64,000 bases of DNA from Paenibacillus paridis. Lineage in GTDB: Bacteria > Bacillota > Bacilli > Paenibacillales > Paenibacillaceae. This document shows positions 51,598 through 60,257 of the stretch, one piece after another. The notes beneath the pieces were generated by a model. It was not told where the DNA came from. It saw only the letters and a list, made by a program, of their open reading frames with translations, and made no database searches. Location of the stretch: positions 248,001-312,000 of the forward strand of contig NZ_VCIX01000091.1 in assembly GCF_006345825.1 (NCBI RefSeq), written 5' to 3'. Each line of letters begins with the position of its first letter. Within the stretch, counting starts at the first letter, position 1. The translations under genes were made by a program, and so were the position numbers.

Positions 51598-52841
51598 GCA
51601 TAACCCGAATACCCATTGATAGCGAACGGATACGGCAGCAAGTCGATGCGCTTGCCGTTTATATAGATACAAGCAAGCCGGGCTGGACGAGAAGGCCCTT
51701 CACGTCCTGGTACGAACAAGGAAGAGAGTGGCTTCGTGAGCGCATGCGGGAGAATGGCTTGTCGGTGCGGCAGGATGCGGCGTCCAACTTGATTGGCGAA
51801 TTGCCAGGCAGCGAGCCAGGCTTGAAGCCGATTATGGTTGGCTCCCATACCGATACCGTTACGGGAGGAGGCCGGTTTGACGGCATTATTGGCGTCATTG
51901 CCGGACTCGAGCTTGCGCGGGTACTGAAGGAAAACGGCATTACGCTGCGGCATCCGCTTGAAATTGCGGACTTCACTGCGGAGGAGCCAAGCGAATTCGG
52001 CATCTCGACGATTGGAAGCCGTGGCATGGTGGGTCAATTGTCGGCGGAAATGCTGCAGCGCAAGGATCCAAACGGATTAATTCTTCGGGATGCCATCCAA
52101 CGGGCTGGCGGTTCGCCGGAGGATATCGCCGCGCAGGCTAGACGTTCAGGAGATGTAGCTTTTTATTTGGAGCTTCACATTGAGCAGGGGCCCGTGCTGG
52201 AGCAAACCGGGAACACGCTTGGCGTCGTTACCGGCATCGTGGGCATCCACCGATTTTCCGTTACGGTAGAAGGCGCGCCGAACCATGCTGGAACGACGCC
52301 GATGGGGCTGCGTGCCGATGCGCTGGCCGGCGCGTCCGAGCTGGTGCTTGCGGTCGAAGAAATCGCAAGCCAGAAGTACGCTGAGCCCGTAGTGGGAACG
52401 GTAGGCCGGCTGTTCGTAGAGCCAAATGCGGCAAATGTTATTCCGGGACGAGTCGTTTTCGAGCTGGAGCTCCGTTCCCTAAATACTAAGATTGTGGAGC
52501 AGGCTGCGGCGGCGCTTCGGGTGAGAGCTACTCAAATCGCAGAGCGCAGGGGGCTTAGCATACGATTGGAGCCCTTATCGCAATCGGAGCCGATTAGGGT
52601 AAGCGGTGAGGTGCAATCGATTATTCGGGAAGCCTGCAGCGCTGTCGCACCGACGATAGAGCTACCAAGCGGCGCTGGGCATGATGCGAACCAACTGGCG
52701 CGCATCGCGCCAATCGGCATGATCTTCGTGCCTAGCGAAGGCGGGCGCAGCCACTGTCCGGAGGAGTGGACCCCGTATGCTCAGGTTGCTACCGGAATTG
52801 AAGCGGTTATTCAAGCCGTGCTTTTATTTGACCAACGATGA
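51594..52841 (+). CDS. M20-family N-carbamoyl-L-amino acid hydrolase-like amidase
   Basis: A 415-aa zinc amidase of the carbamoylase/allantoate amidohydrolase type. Metal ligands appear in MVGSHTDTVTGGGRFDG, FTAEEPSEFG and LELHIEQGPVLE, and the dimerisation-domain catalytic block is APNHAGTTPMGLRADA. SGAGHDANQLARIAPIGMIF and EGGRSHCPEEW close it. All metal ligands look intact. The start overlaps the amidohydrolase stop (ATGA). The expected product would be a free L-amino acid plus (thio)carbamate; glutamate fits the neighbouring genes. Confidence 0.92.
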   Translation: MSITRIPIDSERIRQQVDALAVYIDTSKPGWTRRPFTSWYEQGREWLRERMRENGLSVRQDAASNLIGELPGSEPGLKPIMVGSHTDTVTGGGRFDGIIGVIAGLELARVLKENGITLRHPLEIADFTAEEPSEFGISTIGSRGMVGQLSAEMLQRKDPNGLILRDAIQRAGGSPEDIAAQARRSGDVAFYLELHIEQGPVLEQTGNTLGVVTGIVGIHRFSVTVEGAPNHAGTTPMGLRADALAGASELVLAVEEIASQKYAEPVVGTVGRLFVEPNAANVIPGRVVFELELRSLNTKIVEQAAAALRVRATQIAERRGLSIRLEPLSQSEPIRVSGEVQSIIREACSAVAPTIELPSGAGHDANQLARIAPIGMIFVPSEGGRSHCPEEWTPYAQVATGIEAVIQAVLLFDQR

Positions 52842-52860
52842 GATGCGTTGGAGAGAGAGG

Positions 52861-54513
52861 ATGATTCCAATGGAAAGGATAGCAGCGGCTAGAGGCACCG
52901 AGCTTCGCTGCAAGGGCTGGCGGCAGGAGGCCTTGCTCCGAATGCTGGAGAACGTGCTGGAGAACGGCGAGAACCAGAAGGAACTGATCGTCTATGCGGC
53001 GCTTGCTAAGGCGGCGCGTGATTGGCCCTCCTACCATGCGATTGTTCGTACGCTGAAAGAGCTGGAAGAGGACGAGACATTGGTCATTCAATCGGGCAAG
53101 CCAATCGGCATCTTCAAGACGCACCGCTTTGCGCCGCTGGTCGTCATGGCCAACTGCAATTTGGTCGGCCGCTGGGCGACGAGTGAAAATTTCTACAAGC
53201 TGCAGGAGAAGGGCTTGCTGATTTGGGGCGGCTTAACGGCAGCAGCTTGGCAATATATCGGCTCCCAGGGCGTTATTCAAGGGACGTATGAAATTTTCCA
53301 AAGCATCGCGAGGCAATATTTTGGCGGACAATTGCAAGGGCGGTTTATTCTGACGGCAGGTCTAGGCGGCATGGGCGGTGCGCAGCCGCTTGCCGGCACG
53401 TTGTCCGGCGCTGCAATTCTTTGCGTCGAGGTTTCGGAGGAGCGGGTAGAACGGCGGATTCAATCGGGCTATCTTCAGCGCAGGACCCATCAGCTGGATG
53501 AAGCGCTGGAATGGATAACAGAGGCGGTTAGCACCAAAACAGCGTTATCCGTCGGTCTTGTCGGCAACGCAGCTGATATTTATCCCGAGATTGTGAGGCG
53601 GGGATTGGTACCCGATATCGTGACCGATCAAACTTCCGCCCATGATTTGCTTTACGGCTATGTCCCATCCGAATATGGTACGGCCGAGCTCCAGCAGCTT
53701 AGGGAAACGGACCCCGACCGCCTGCAGCAGGCTGCAGGGTCATCAATCGCGCGTGAGGTGCGGGCGATGCTGGCATTTAAGGAGAAGGGCTCAATCGTAT
53801 TCGATAATGGGAACAATATTCGCTCACAAGCGCAGCTATTCGGCGTAGAGCAGGCGTTTGAGATCGATATTTTTACAGAAGCCTTTCTGCGTCCTTTGTT
53901 TGCTAGGGCGATTGGCCCTTTTCGTTGGGTTGCCCTGAGCGGCGACGTCGGCGATATACAGAAAATCGATGCTTATATCCTTGAAGCCTTTGCGGAAAAC
54001 GAAATTATCGTGAACTGGATCCGTTTGGCGCAGGAGCATGTTCCCGTCGAGGGCTTGCCTGCGCGCATCGGCTGGTTTGGCCATGGCGATCGGACGAAGC
54101 TGGCTTTGGCGGTTAATCAAATGGTCAAGGAAGGCGCCTTAAGCGGACCGATTGCCTTCTCGCGTGATCATTTGGACGCGGCCTCCATGACCCATCCGAA
54201 TATTATGACCGAGAAAATGAAGGACGGCAGCGATGCGATTGCCGATTGGCCGCTCTTGAACGCTATGCTGAACTGCTCATCGATGGCGGATCTCGTTACG
54301 ATTCATTCTGGCGGCGGCGGTTATTCCGGCTATATGACTAGTGCCGGCGTGACGCTTGTGGCAGATGGTACGGCCGAGAGCGGCATTCGTTTGGAGACGA
54401 CGCTGAATAACGACACGAGCCTCGGTGTGCTTCGCTATGCGGATGCCGGCTATGAGGAAGCGCTGGACGAGGCTGAGCGGAAGGGAATTAGGAGAATTAA
54501 CACCAACCTATAA
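52861..54513 (+). CDS. Divergent urocanase-family hydratase (candidate thiourocanate hydratase)
   Basis: A 550-aa protein homologous over its full length to NAD-dependent urocanase: LRCKGWRQEALLRMLENVLE, ILTAGLGGMGGAQPLAGTLS (NAD site), TDQTSAHDLLYGY, RWVALSGDVGDI, SRDHLDAASM and MKDGSDAIADWPLLNAMLN. It differs at sites normally fixed in urocanases: MTAGSW-like is LTAAAW, SGDPED-like is SGDVGD, and SIHHGGG is TIHSGGG, replacing an active-site His by Ser. A thio-substituted substrate would explain this. The start at 52861 has GGAG 7 nt away; the longer frame reads back into the previous gene. Confidence 0.85.
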   Translation: MIPMERIAAARGTELRCKGWRQEALLRMLENVLENGENQKELIVYAALAKAARDWPSYHAIVRTLKELEEDETLVIQSGKPIGIFKTHRFAPLVVMANCNLVGRWATSENFYKLQEKGLLIWGGLTAAAWQYIGSQGVIQGTYEIFQSIARQYFGGQLQGRFILTAGLGGMGGAQPLAGTLSGAAILCVEVSEERVERRIQSGYLQRRTHQLDEALEWITEAVSTKTALSVGLVGNAADIYPEIVRRGLVPDIVTDQTSAHDLLYGYVPSEYGTAELQQLRETDPDRLQQAAGSSIAREVRAMLAFKEKGSIVFDNGNNIRSQAQLFGVEQAFEIDIFTEAFLRPLFARAIGPFRWVALSGDVGDIQKIDAYILEAFAENEIIVNWIRLAQEHVPVEGLPARIGWFGHGDRTKLALAVNQMVKEGALSGPIAFSRDHLDAASMTHPNIMTEKMKDGSDAIADWPLLNAMLNCSSMADLVTIHSGGGGYSGYMTSAGVTLVADGTAESGIRLETTLNNDTSLGVLRYADAGYEEALDEAERKGIRRINTNL

Positions 54514-54539
54514 TCATCATGGAAACGGGAGGAAACGAG

Positions 54540-55637
54540 ATGCGAATTTTGACTGAAGAGGACGTATGGGCAGCCGTAAGAGGAGGCTCAGTATTTGCAA
54601 GTGGGGGAGGCGGCTGGGTCGACCATGGGCTCCAGATTGGCGGAGCGGCAGTGGCGATCGGCCAGCCGCAGCTGGTTTCCGTCGATGAGCTGCCGGATGA
54701 CGCCATTGTCATTACGGCGACGGCCATAGGCGCTCCAGCGGGTACCGATTGGCAAATGCTAGGCACCGATTATATTAAAGCGGTGCAGCTGCTGCAGGAA
54801 AACTACGAAGGCAAGATCGTAGGCATCATGACTCCCCAAAACGGCATGTCGAGCACGATTAATGGCTGGCTTCCAGCCGCCCTGCTTAATCTGGTCGTGG
54901 TGGATGCCACCGGCGACATTCGCGCCCATCCGACCGGCAAAATGGGCTCGATGGGACTCGCAGCCCTGCAGGATTACGAAACGATTCAGGTCGTCGTCGG
55001 CGGGAAGCGCGATAACGGCTCGTATATCGAGCTGGTCGTCAAGGGCTCGCCTGCGCGAACGTCGAATATTTTGCGAACGGCCGCAGATCAGGCAGGCGGC
55101 TTCATCGCTTCCGCACGCCACCCGCTGCCAGCTTCCTATATTAAGGAGCATGCCGCTATCGGCGGCATCTCCATTGCCATTGCGCTTGGAAAAGCCATTA
55201 TTGCCGCGCAGCCGCAGGGCGGCGACGCAGTAATTGATACGATTGTAACGCAAACGAGAGGCACGATCTTGGGACAAGGAACGGTCATTCGCCGGGAGGT
55301 TCATTATTCCGGGGCCTTCGATATCGGCACGATCGATGTCGAAACTGAGGCAGGCGTCCTTACGCTTCATGTCATGAACGAATATATGGCGGTAGATGAT
55401 AGCAGCGGCAAGCGGCTGACTACCTACCCCGATGTCATTACGACGCTGTCTTCGGAGACGGGGCTACCAGTCAGCGTAGGGCATGTTGCGCTTGGAAGCA
55501 AGCTGGCTGTATTGTCTATTCATAAAAGCGAGGTTCCGCTGAGCTCAAGCGTGAAGGACCCGTCGGTTTATCCCGAAGTGGAGAAGGCGCTTGGCATTTC
55601 GCTGGCTTCCTATGCGCTGGAAGGCTTGCAGGGGTAG
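54540..55637 (+). CDS. DUF917-family protein
   Basis: A 365-aa protein of the DUF917 family, loosely grouped with hydantoinase/oxoprolinase-type proteins. Notable stretches: FASGGGGWVDHGLQIGGAAV near the start, VITATAIGAPAG, DATGDIRAHPTGKMGSMG and GGKRDNGSYIELVVKG. The start is ATG 54540, preceded by GGGAGGAAACGAG; the longer frame from 54519 begins before the ribosome site. It stops 5 bp before the lyase gene. It may act on a ring intermediate, perhaps as an isomerase or hydrolase helper; the role is not known. Confidence 0.85.
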   Translation: MRILTEEDVWAAVRGGSVFASGGGGWVDHGLQIGGAAVAIGQPQLVSVDELPDDAIVITATAIGAPAGTDWQMLGTDYIKAVQLLQENYEGKIVGIMTPQNGMSSTINGWLPAALLNLVVVDATGDIRAHPTGKMGSMGLAALQDYETIQVVVGGKRDNGSYIELVVKGSPARTSNILRTAADQAGGFIASARHPLPASYIKEHAAIGGISIAIALGKAIIAAQPQGGDAVIDTIVTQTRGTILGQGTVIRREVHYSGAFDIGTIDVETEAGVLTLHVMNEYMAVDDSSGKRLTTYPDVITTLSSETGLPVSVGHVALGSKLAVLSIHKSEVPLSSSVKDPSVYPEVEKALGISLASYALEGLQG

Positions 55638-55641
55638 CCGG

Positions 55642-57180
55642 ATGACAAACGGGCAAAATTGGCGGACGCTTGTGCTTGACGGCAGTTCTTTGACCATAGA
55701 GGATGTCGTGGCGGTTGCGGGCGGGCTTGTCCGCGTCGAAATAGCGGAGGATGCTTGGCAGCGGCTGGTGCGTTCTCGTCAATTCGTCCTTAGACAGACG
55801 GAGAGTGATACGCCGATCTATGGATTCAACCGTGGAGTGGGCTTAAATAAGGACCGGGTTGTCGAGGAGCAGGCTTTCGAGAGCTATAACCGCAGCCTGT
55901 TGTATGCCCATTCTGCCGGGGTCGAGCCTTATGCCAGCGAACGCCAGGTTAGAGCGACTTTGCTTGCCAGGCTGAACACGCTGCTCGTCGGCACAACCGG
56001 AGCTTCTCCTGAATTAGTCAAGCAGTATGCCGAGTTTTTAAATGCCGGCATTCATCCTCTGCTGCCAAGCAGAGGGTCTGTCGGCGCTGGGGACATCACG
56101 TTGCTGTCCCATCTCGGGCTTGCCTTTATCGGCGAGGGGGACGTGATCTACAAAGGGACGAGAATGGCGGCGGAGGAAGCTCTTCGGCAGGCCGGATTAC
56201 AGCCAATCCGGCTCGGAGCCAAGGACGGCCTTGCGATCGTGTCCTCCAATGCGGCAGCCGCTGGTCATGGCGCCTTGGTGCTGCAGGAGGGCGAGAGGCT
56301 GCTTGAGGTGGCCGACCTGCTCTATGCTCTTTCGCTGGAAGCGCTGCAAGGGCAGCTGTCACCGCTGGATAAGAGTGTTCACCGCAGCCGCCCTTACGAA
56401 GGCCATGGCAGCAGCAGCTCGCGGATTCGCAGCTACCTAAAGGGCAGCAGCTTATGGAGCCGTAGCACGGGAGCCTTGCAGGACCCGCTCAGCTTCCGCA
56501 GCGCGTCGCCTGTTCACGGCGCAGCCTTAGAAGCGCTTGGTTACGCCAAAGGTTCGCTGCAGCTTCATTTGAACTCATCGGAGGATAATCCTTGCGTGCT
56601 TGAGGAAGAGGGGCGCATTTTGCCAAGCGCCAGCTTTGAACCGCTGAACTGGGTGCTGGGCTTTGAAATGCTTGGCATCGCGCTTAGCCATGTCTCTAAA
56701 ATTGCGTGTTACCGAACGATTAAGCTAAGCACGCCATCATTCACGGGGCTGCCGCGTTTCTTGGCTCCGGAAGCTCATATTCTCGCCTTCAGCACCATTC
56801 AGAAAACGTTCACTGCACTCGATGCGGAGATCCGGCATCTCTCGAACCCTGTTTCGGCCGATTATTATTCTTTGGCCGGCGATATGGAGGATCATTCGAC
56901 AAATGCGCCGCTAGCGATCCATAAAACAGGTGAAATCATAGACCGGCTTACCTATATTTTGGCGATAGAGGCCATACATGCAGCCCAAGCCATTGATCTG
57001 AGGAATGGGATCAAGCTGGGAGAAGGCACGTTGACCGCGTATAATAGAATCAGAGAGGTGGTTCCCTTCTTGGATCGGGACCGCAGCTTAAGCGGAGACA
57101 TAAAAGCAGCCTATACGTTATTGAAAACAGGAGGGCTTGGCGATCAGCGGGGGAGAAGCTTAGGCAGCCCATGCTATTAA
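55642..57180 (+). CDS. Histidine ammonia-lyase homologue lacking the MIO serine (candidate ergothionase)
   Basis: A 512-aa protein of the HAL/PAL fold. The tyrosine loop IYGFNRGVG is kept (HAL: YGxNTGFG), as are QDPLSFRSASPVHG, LNSSEDNPCV and MEDHSTNAP. Where HALs have GSVGASGDLAPL, the source of the MIO cofactor, this protein reads RGSVGAGDITLLSH: the Ser of Ala-Ser-Gly is deleted (codons at 56074-56094). It therefore cannot form MIO and should not be an ordinary ammonia lyase. A published trimethylamine-eliminating ergothionase belongs, as I recall, to this MIO-free branch. It follows DUF917 by 5 bp; the ATG at 55642 has AGGGG upstream. Confidence 0.85.
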   Translation: MTNGQNWRTLVLDGSSLTIEDVVAVAGGLVRVEIAEDAWQRLVRSRQFVLRQTESDTPIYGFNRGVGLNKDRVVEEQAFESYNRSLLYAHSAGVEPYASERQVRATLLARLNTLLVGTTGASPELVKQYAEFLNAGIHPLLPSRGSVGAGDITLLSHLGLAFIGEGDVIYKGTRMAAEEALRQAGLQPIRLGAKDGLAIVSSNAAAAGHGALVLQEGERLLEVADLLYALSLEALQGQLSPLDKSVHRSRPYEGHGSSSSRIRSYLKGSSLWSRSTGALQDPLSFRSASPVHGAALEALGYAKGSLQLHLNSSEDNPCVLEEEGRILPSASFEPLNWVLGFEMLGIALSHVSKIACYRTIKLSTPSFTGLPRFLAPEAHILAFSTIQKTFTALDAEIRHLSNPVSADYYSLAGDMEDHSTNAPLAIHKTGEIIDRLTYILAIEAIHAAQAIDLRNGIKLGEGTLTAYNRIREVVPFLDRDRSLSGDIKAAYTLLKTGGLGDQRGRSLGSPCY

Positions 57181-57226
57181 CCAGAGAAGGTATTCCAAGC
57201 CGATAGCCGAATATATAGGGGTGACT

Positions 57227-57991
57227 ATGAGTACAAACGTAGAGGTGCGACCCATGAATGGAACACAGACCTTAAGCCGGGCTTTGGATATTCTCTTTGC
57301 GCTGGCCGAAGCGGACGGCGCTTTATCCGTAAGCGACATTGCGCAGAAGGTATCGATACCGGAGAGCTCGACCTACCGTTTTTTGCAAACGCTTGAGCAG
57401 AACGGAATCGTCGAGCGCAGGGGCAAAGGACAGATTGGCCTCGGCATGCGGATTTTGGATTTGGCAAGAAGCCTCAGCCAGCAGGTTCATCGGGAGTTGG
57501 TCCCGCTCGCGCTGCCGGTTATGGAGGAGCTGACGAAGGAGACGAATGAGACGTCGCTGCTGTTTATTCGCTCCGGCACGAATGCGATCAGCATCCAGAC
57601 CATTAGGAGCAAGGCGCTCATTCAATATTCGGCCGAGAATGGAAGAATACTGCCCTTGTACTTGGGCGCGTCCAGCAAAGTGATCTTGGCCTACGAAAGC
57701 GAAAAAATAATTCAAAACGTCTTAGACAAGTGGGCGCCAGAGCTATCCGAGGAAAAGCTGCTGCAGGAGCTGAGCGGAATACGGGAGCAGGGCTACGCGC
57801 TTACGCAGGGAGAGATCGATCCCGACGTATTCGCTGTCGGCGCTCCGGTATTTGATTCCCGAGGCATACTCGTGGCCAGCCTCTCGATCGCAGGCCCCAA
57901 ATACCGTTTTGACGAAAAGCTCGAAAGGTTATCCATTGAAGCGGTTCTGCATGCTGCAGAGCAGGTGTCACGCAAGCTGGGGAAAGAATAA
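57227..57991 (+). CDS. IclR-family transcriptional regulator
   Basis: A 254-aa regulator with an N-terminal winged helix (TLSRALDILFALAEADGALS, VSDIAQKVSIPESSTYRFL) and the IclR effector domain (LGASSKVILAYES, AVGAPVFDSRGILVASLSIAGP, and a helical end SIEAVLHAAEQVSRKLG). ATG 57227 and ATG 57254 both have acceptable ribosome sites. It is the last gene of the cluster and the only regulator in it, so it probably controls the importer and catabolic genes in response to a pathway metabolite. A strong terminator follows. Confidence 0.92.
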   Translation: MSTNVEVRPMNGTQTLSRALDILFALAEADGALSVSDIAQKVSIPESSTYRFLQTLEQNGIVERRGKGQIGLGMRILDLARSLSQQVHRELVPLALPVMEELTKETNETSLLFIRSGTNAISIQTIRSKALIQYSAENGRILPLYLGASSKVILAYESEKIIQNVLDKWAPELSEEKLLQELSGIREQGYALTQGEIDPDVFAVGAPVFDSRGILVASLSIAGPKYRFDEKLERLSIEAVLHAAEQVSRKLGKE

Positions 57992-58005
57992 GCTGCATTC
58001 CACAT

Positions 58006-58054
58006 AAAAACAGCCGCACAACCTCCATTCGGACGGTTGTGCGGCTGTTTTTTT
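58006..58054. terminator. Bidirectional terminator
   Basis: An 18-bp arm at 58006-58023 pairs with 58035-58052, with A- and T-rich ends, between the IclR gene and the convergent sugar transporter operon. Confidence 0.9.
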
Positions 58055-58082
58055 GAAAATGAGGACTTCATGGTGCTAAACC

Positions 58083-59363
58083 TTATTTCTTCAGTTTATC
58101 CCAAGCGCCCTGCATGCCGGTTTCCCAAGCAGATGCATCGATTTTGCCTGCGATATATTGCTGAATTACGCTAGCGAATTCTTGCGTTACGCCATCTGGG
58201 TATTTGGAGGACTGGAGCCCAAGCACTTTGTCGGCTTGAACATAGTTGTAAACCTCAGTACCGATGTCGCCCATATCCTCAGGCGTAGCCGTAATCGTTG
58301 ATAGAGCCGGAATGAACTTGAATTTCTTAACGATGTACTCTTTACCGATATCGGAAGTAACAAGCCAGTTCAGGAACGTTTTTGCTTCTTCTTTCACATC
58401 GGATTCTTTGTTAATCACAAGGTTAGCCGGAATGCCGACATTCAGCTTATCGTTAGCCTCTGCATCCTCGCCAAGCGGCATAGGCAGCACGCCGATGTTC
58501 AGGTCAGGGTTAATGCTGTCGATTTGAACCTGCGCCCAGTTTCCTTCTTGCATCATCGCCGCTTCGCCGCTTGCAAATAGCGATACTTGCGTGTTGTAGT
58601 CGGTGGTAAGCGGGTTTTTGTTGCCGTAGTCCATCGTAAGCTTCATCAGCTTCGCCCAGTCGGCGAACTTCTCATTGCCCGGAATTTTGACCGAGCCATC
58701 ATTCAAGCCCGCAATAAAAGCATTGACGTCCGGCTGCTGTGCAAACGCAGGGTTAATTCCTTGGTTGCCGATCAACCACCATTCTTGATAAGCATTTGCG
58801 AAAGGCGTGACGCCTGCGGCTTTTAGCGTTTTTGCAGCCGCTTCAAGCTGGGAGTACGTTTTTGGAAGCTCGGTAATGCCTGCTTTTGCAAAAATATCTT
58901 TGTTGTAGATATAGCCGAAGCCTTCAAGGTTCATAGCCATGCCGTATACCTTGCCGTCCTTCGTCATCGGTTCCGCAGCCAAAGGCACAAGATCCTTCAC
59001 CCATGCTTGATCGGAGAGATCCTCAAGCTTGTCCAGCCACATTTCCATTTCCGCGTAACCGCCATTGGAGAAAATGTCAGGAGCGTCGCCAGCGGCGAAT
59101 TTCGTCTTCAGGGAAGCGCCGTAGTCGGCACCGCCACCAACGGTTTGGATATCGAGCTTGATGTTCGGGTATTCTTTATTGAATTCAACGGCCAATTCGT
59201 TCAGGCCTTCCACGATTTCGGTCTTAAATTGGAAAATGGTTACCGTTTTGACGTCACCTTTAGCCGTGCCGCCGCTTTCGTTGCTGCTGCCGCCACATGC
59301 GGATAGCACGATGCTCATAGCAAGCACAAGGCTTAACGAAAGCATAGTCATCTTTTTATTCAT
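58083..59363 (-). CDS. Carbohydrate ABC transporter substrate-binding lipoprotein
   Basis: A 426-aa sugar-binding lipoprotein. The signal peptide ends with the lipobox VLSACGG (Cys about residue 23). Family 1 binding-protein blocks include VEFNKEYPNIKLDIQTVGGG, FAAGDAPDIFSNGG, GFGYIYNKDIFAKAG, TDYNTQVSLFASGEAAMM and EEAKTFLNWLVTSDIGKEYI. AAGGGGG precedes the ATG. It is last in the leftward operon after two permeases. The gene at the left window edge is a paralogue. A sugar or oligosaccharide substrate is likely; the exact one is unknown. Confidence 0.94.
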   Translation of the reverse strand: MNKKMTMLSLSLVLAMSIVLSACGGSSNESGGTAKGDVKTVTIFQFKTEIVEGLNELAVEFNKEYPNIKLDIQTVGGGADYGASLKTKFAAGDAPDIFSNGGYAEMEMWLDKLEDLSDQAWVKDLVPLAAEPMTKDGKVYGMAMNLEGFGYIYNKDIFAKAGITELPKTYSQLEAAAKTLKAAGVTPFANAYQEWWLIGNQGINPAFAQQPDVNAFIAGLNDGSVKIPGNEKFADWAKLMKLTMDYGNKNPLTTDYNTQVSLFASGEAAMMQEGNWAQVQIDSINPDLNIGVLPMPLGEDAEANDKLNVGIPANLVINKESDVKEEAKTFLNWLVTSDIGKEYIVKKFKFIPALSTITATPEDMGDIGTEVYNYVQADKVLGLQSSKYPDGVTQEFASVIQQYIAGKIDASAWETGMQGAWDKLKK

Positions 59364-59423
59364 GATGCAAATCCCCCTTGATTAATGGTTTATTATATGG
59401 AATCGACCGTCCGATTACAAGCG

Positions 59424-60257
59424 TTAGCCTTTAACCGAACCAGCCGCTACTCCCTCGACGATGTAACGCTGCAGCAGAAGGAAGAAAGCTACGATTGGAG
59501 CAATGCCGAGCACGAGCGCCGGAAGCGCAAGATCCCATTGCTTCGTATATTGCCCGAAGAACGCGAAGGTCGCGAGCGGAATGGTCCGCATGTCGGGCTT
59601 CTGCAAAATAAGCGAAGGAAGCAAGTAGTCATTCCACACCCACAAGCAGTTCAAAATAATAACGGTCATGAGCATAGGCTTCAGCAGCGGAAGCACGATT
59701 CTGAAAAATACCGTAATCGGATTGCAGCCGTCAACGGTTGCCGCTTCCTCGATTTCAAGAGGAATCGCCTTAATGAACCCATGGAACAGGAACAGCGAGA
59801 GCGGAGCGCCAAGCCCCAGATAACACATGATCAAACCGACCATACTATTGTTGACGCCAAGCATGTTCACGACTTTAAGAAGCGGAATCATGATCGATTG
59901 GAACGGAATAACCATAGCCGCTACAAAAAGCATAAATAATATCCGGTTAAAACGCGTGTTGGCACGCACCATCCGGTAGGCGCCCATTGCGCTAATCAAT
60001 GCAGTCAGCACAACGGTGACTACGGTGATGATCATAGAATTGGTAAAGGCTTCCGGAAATCTTGTCAGCTCCCAGGCACGGGAGTAGTTCTCCCATTTGA
60101 ACACCTGAGGCCAGCTGGCCGAATTCGACATAATTTCACCGAACGGCTTCACGGAGTTGACGAGCAGGAAATAGAACGGCGCAAGGAACAGCAGGCCGAC
60201 GATGACCATCACCGCTTCGGTAATAAAGAGCTTTCCGGTATATTTTTTGGTATCCAT
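59424..60257 (-). CDS. Carbohydrate ABC transporter permease (MalG type)
   Basis: A 277-aa permease with six helices and the EAA loop EIEEAATVDGCNPITVFFRI. Typical start YTGKLFITEAVMVIVGLLFL and end EGVAAGSVKG (MalG-type proteins usually end in a GxxKG-like tail). Its ATG overlaps the stop of the preceding permease by one base (TAATG), so the two are translated together. The shared MsmK-type ATPase is not in the window. Confidence 0.94.
   Translation of the reverse strand: MDTKKYTGKLFITEAVMVIVGLLFLAPFYFLLVNSVKPFGEIMSNSASWPQVFKWENYSRAWELTRFPEAFTNSMIITVVTVVLTALISAMGAYRMVRANTRFNRILFMLFVAAMVIPFQSIMIPLLKVVNMLGVNNSMVGLIMCYLGLGAPLSLFLFHGFIKAIPLEIEEAATVDGCNPITVFFRIVLPLLKPMLMTVIILNCLWVWNDYLLPSLILQKPDMRTIPLATFAFFGQYTKQWDLALPALVLGIAPIVAFFLLLQRYIVEGVAAGSVKG

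Noticed and set aside
55642..57180. Ordinary hut (histidine utilisation) operon
   Set aside because: The lyase lacks MIO, the urocanase is divergent, and a hydantoinase-carbamoylase pair stands in place of HutI/HutG.
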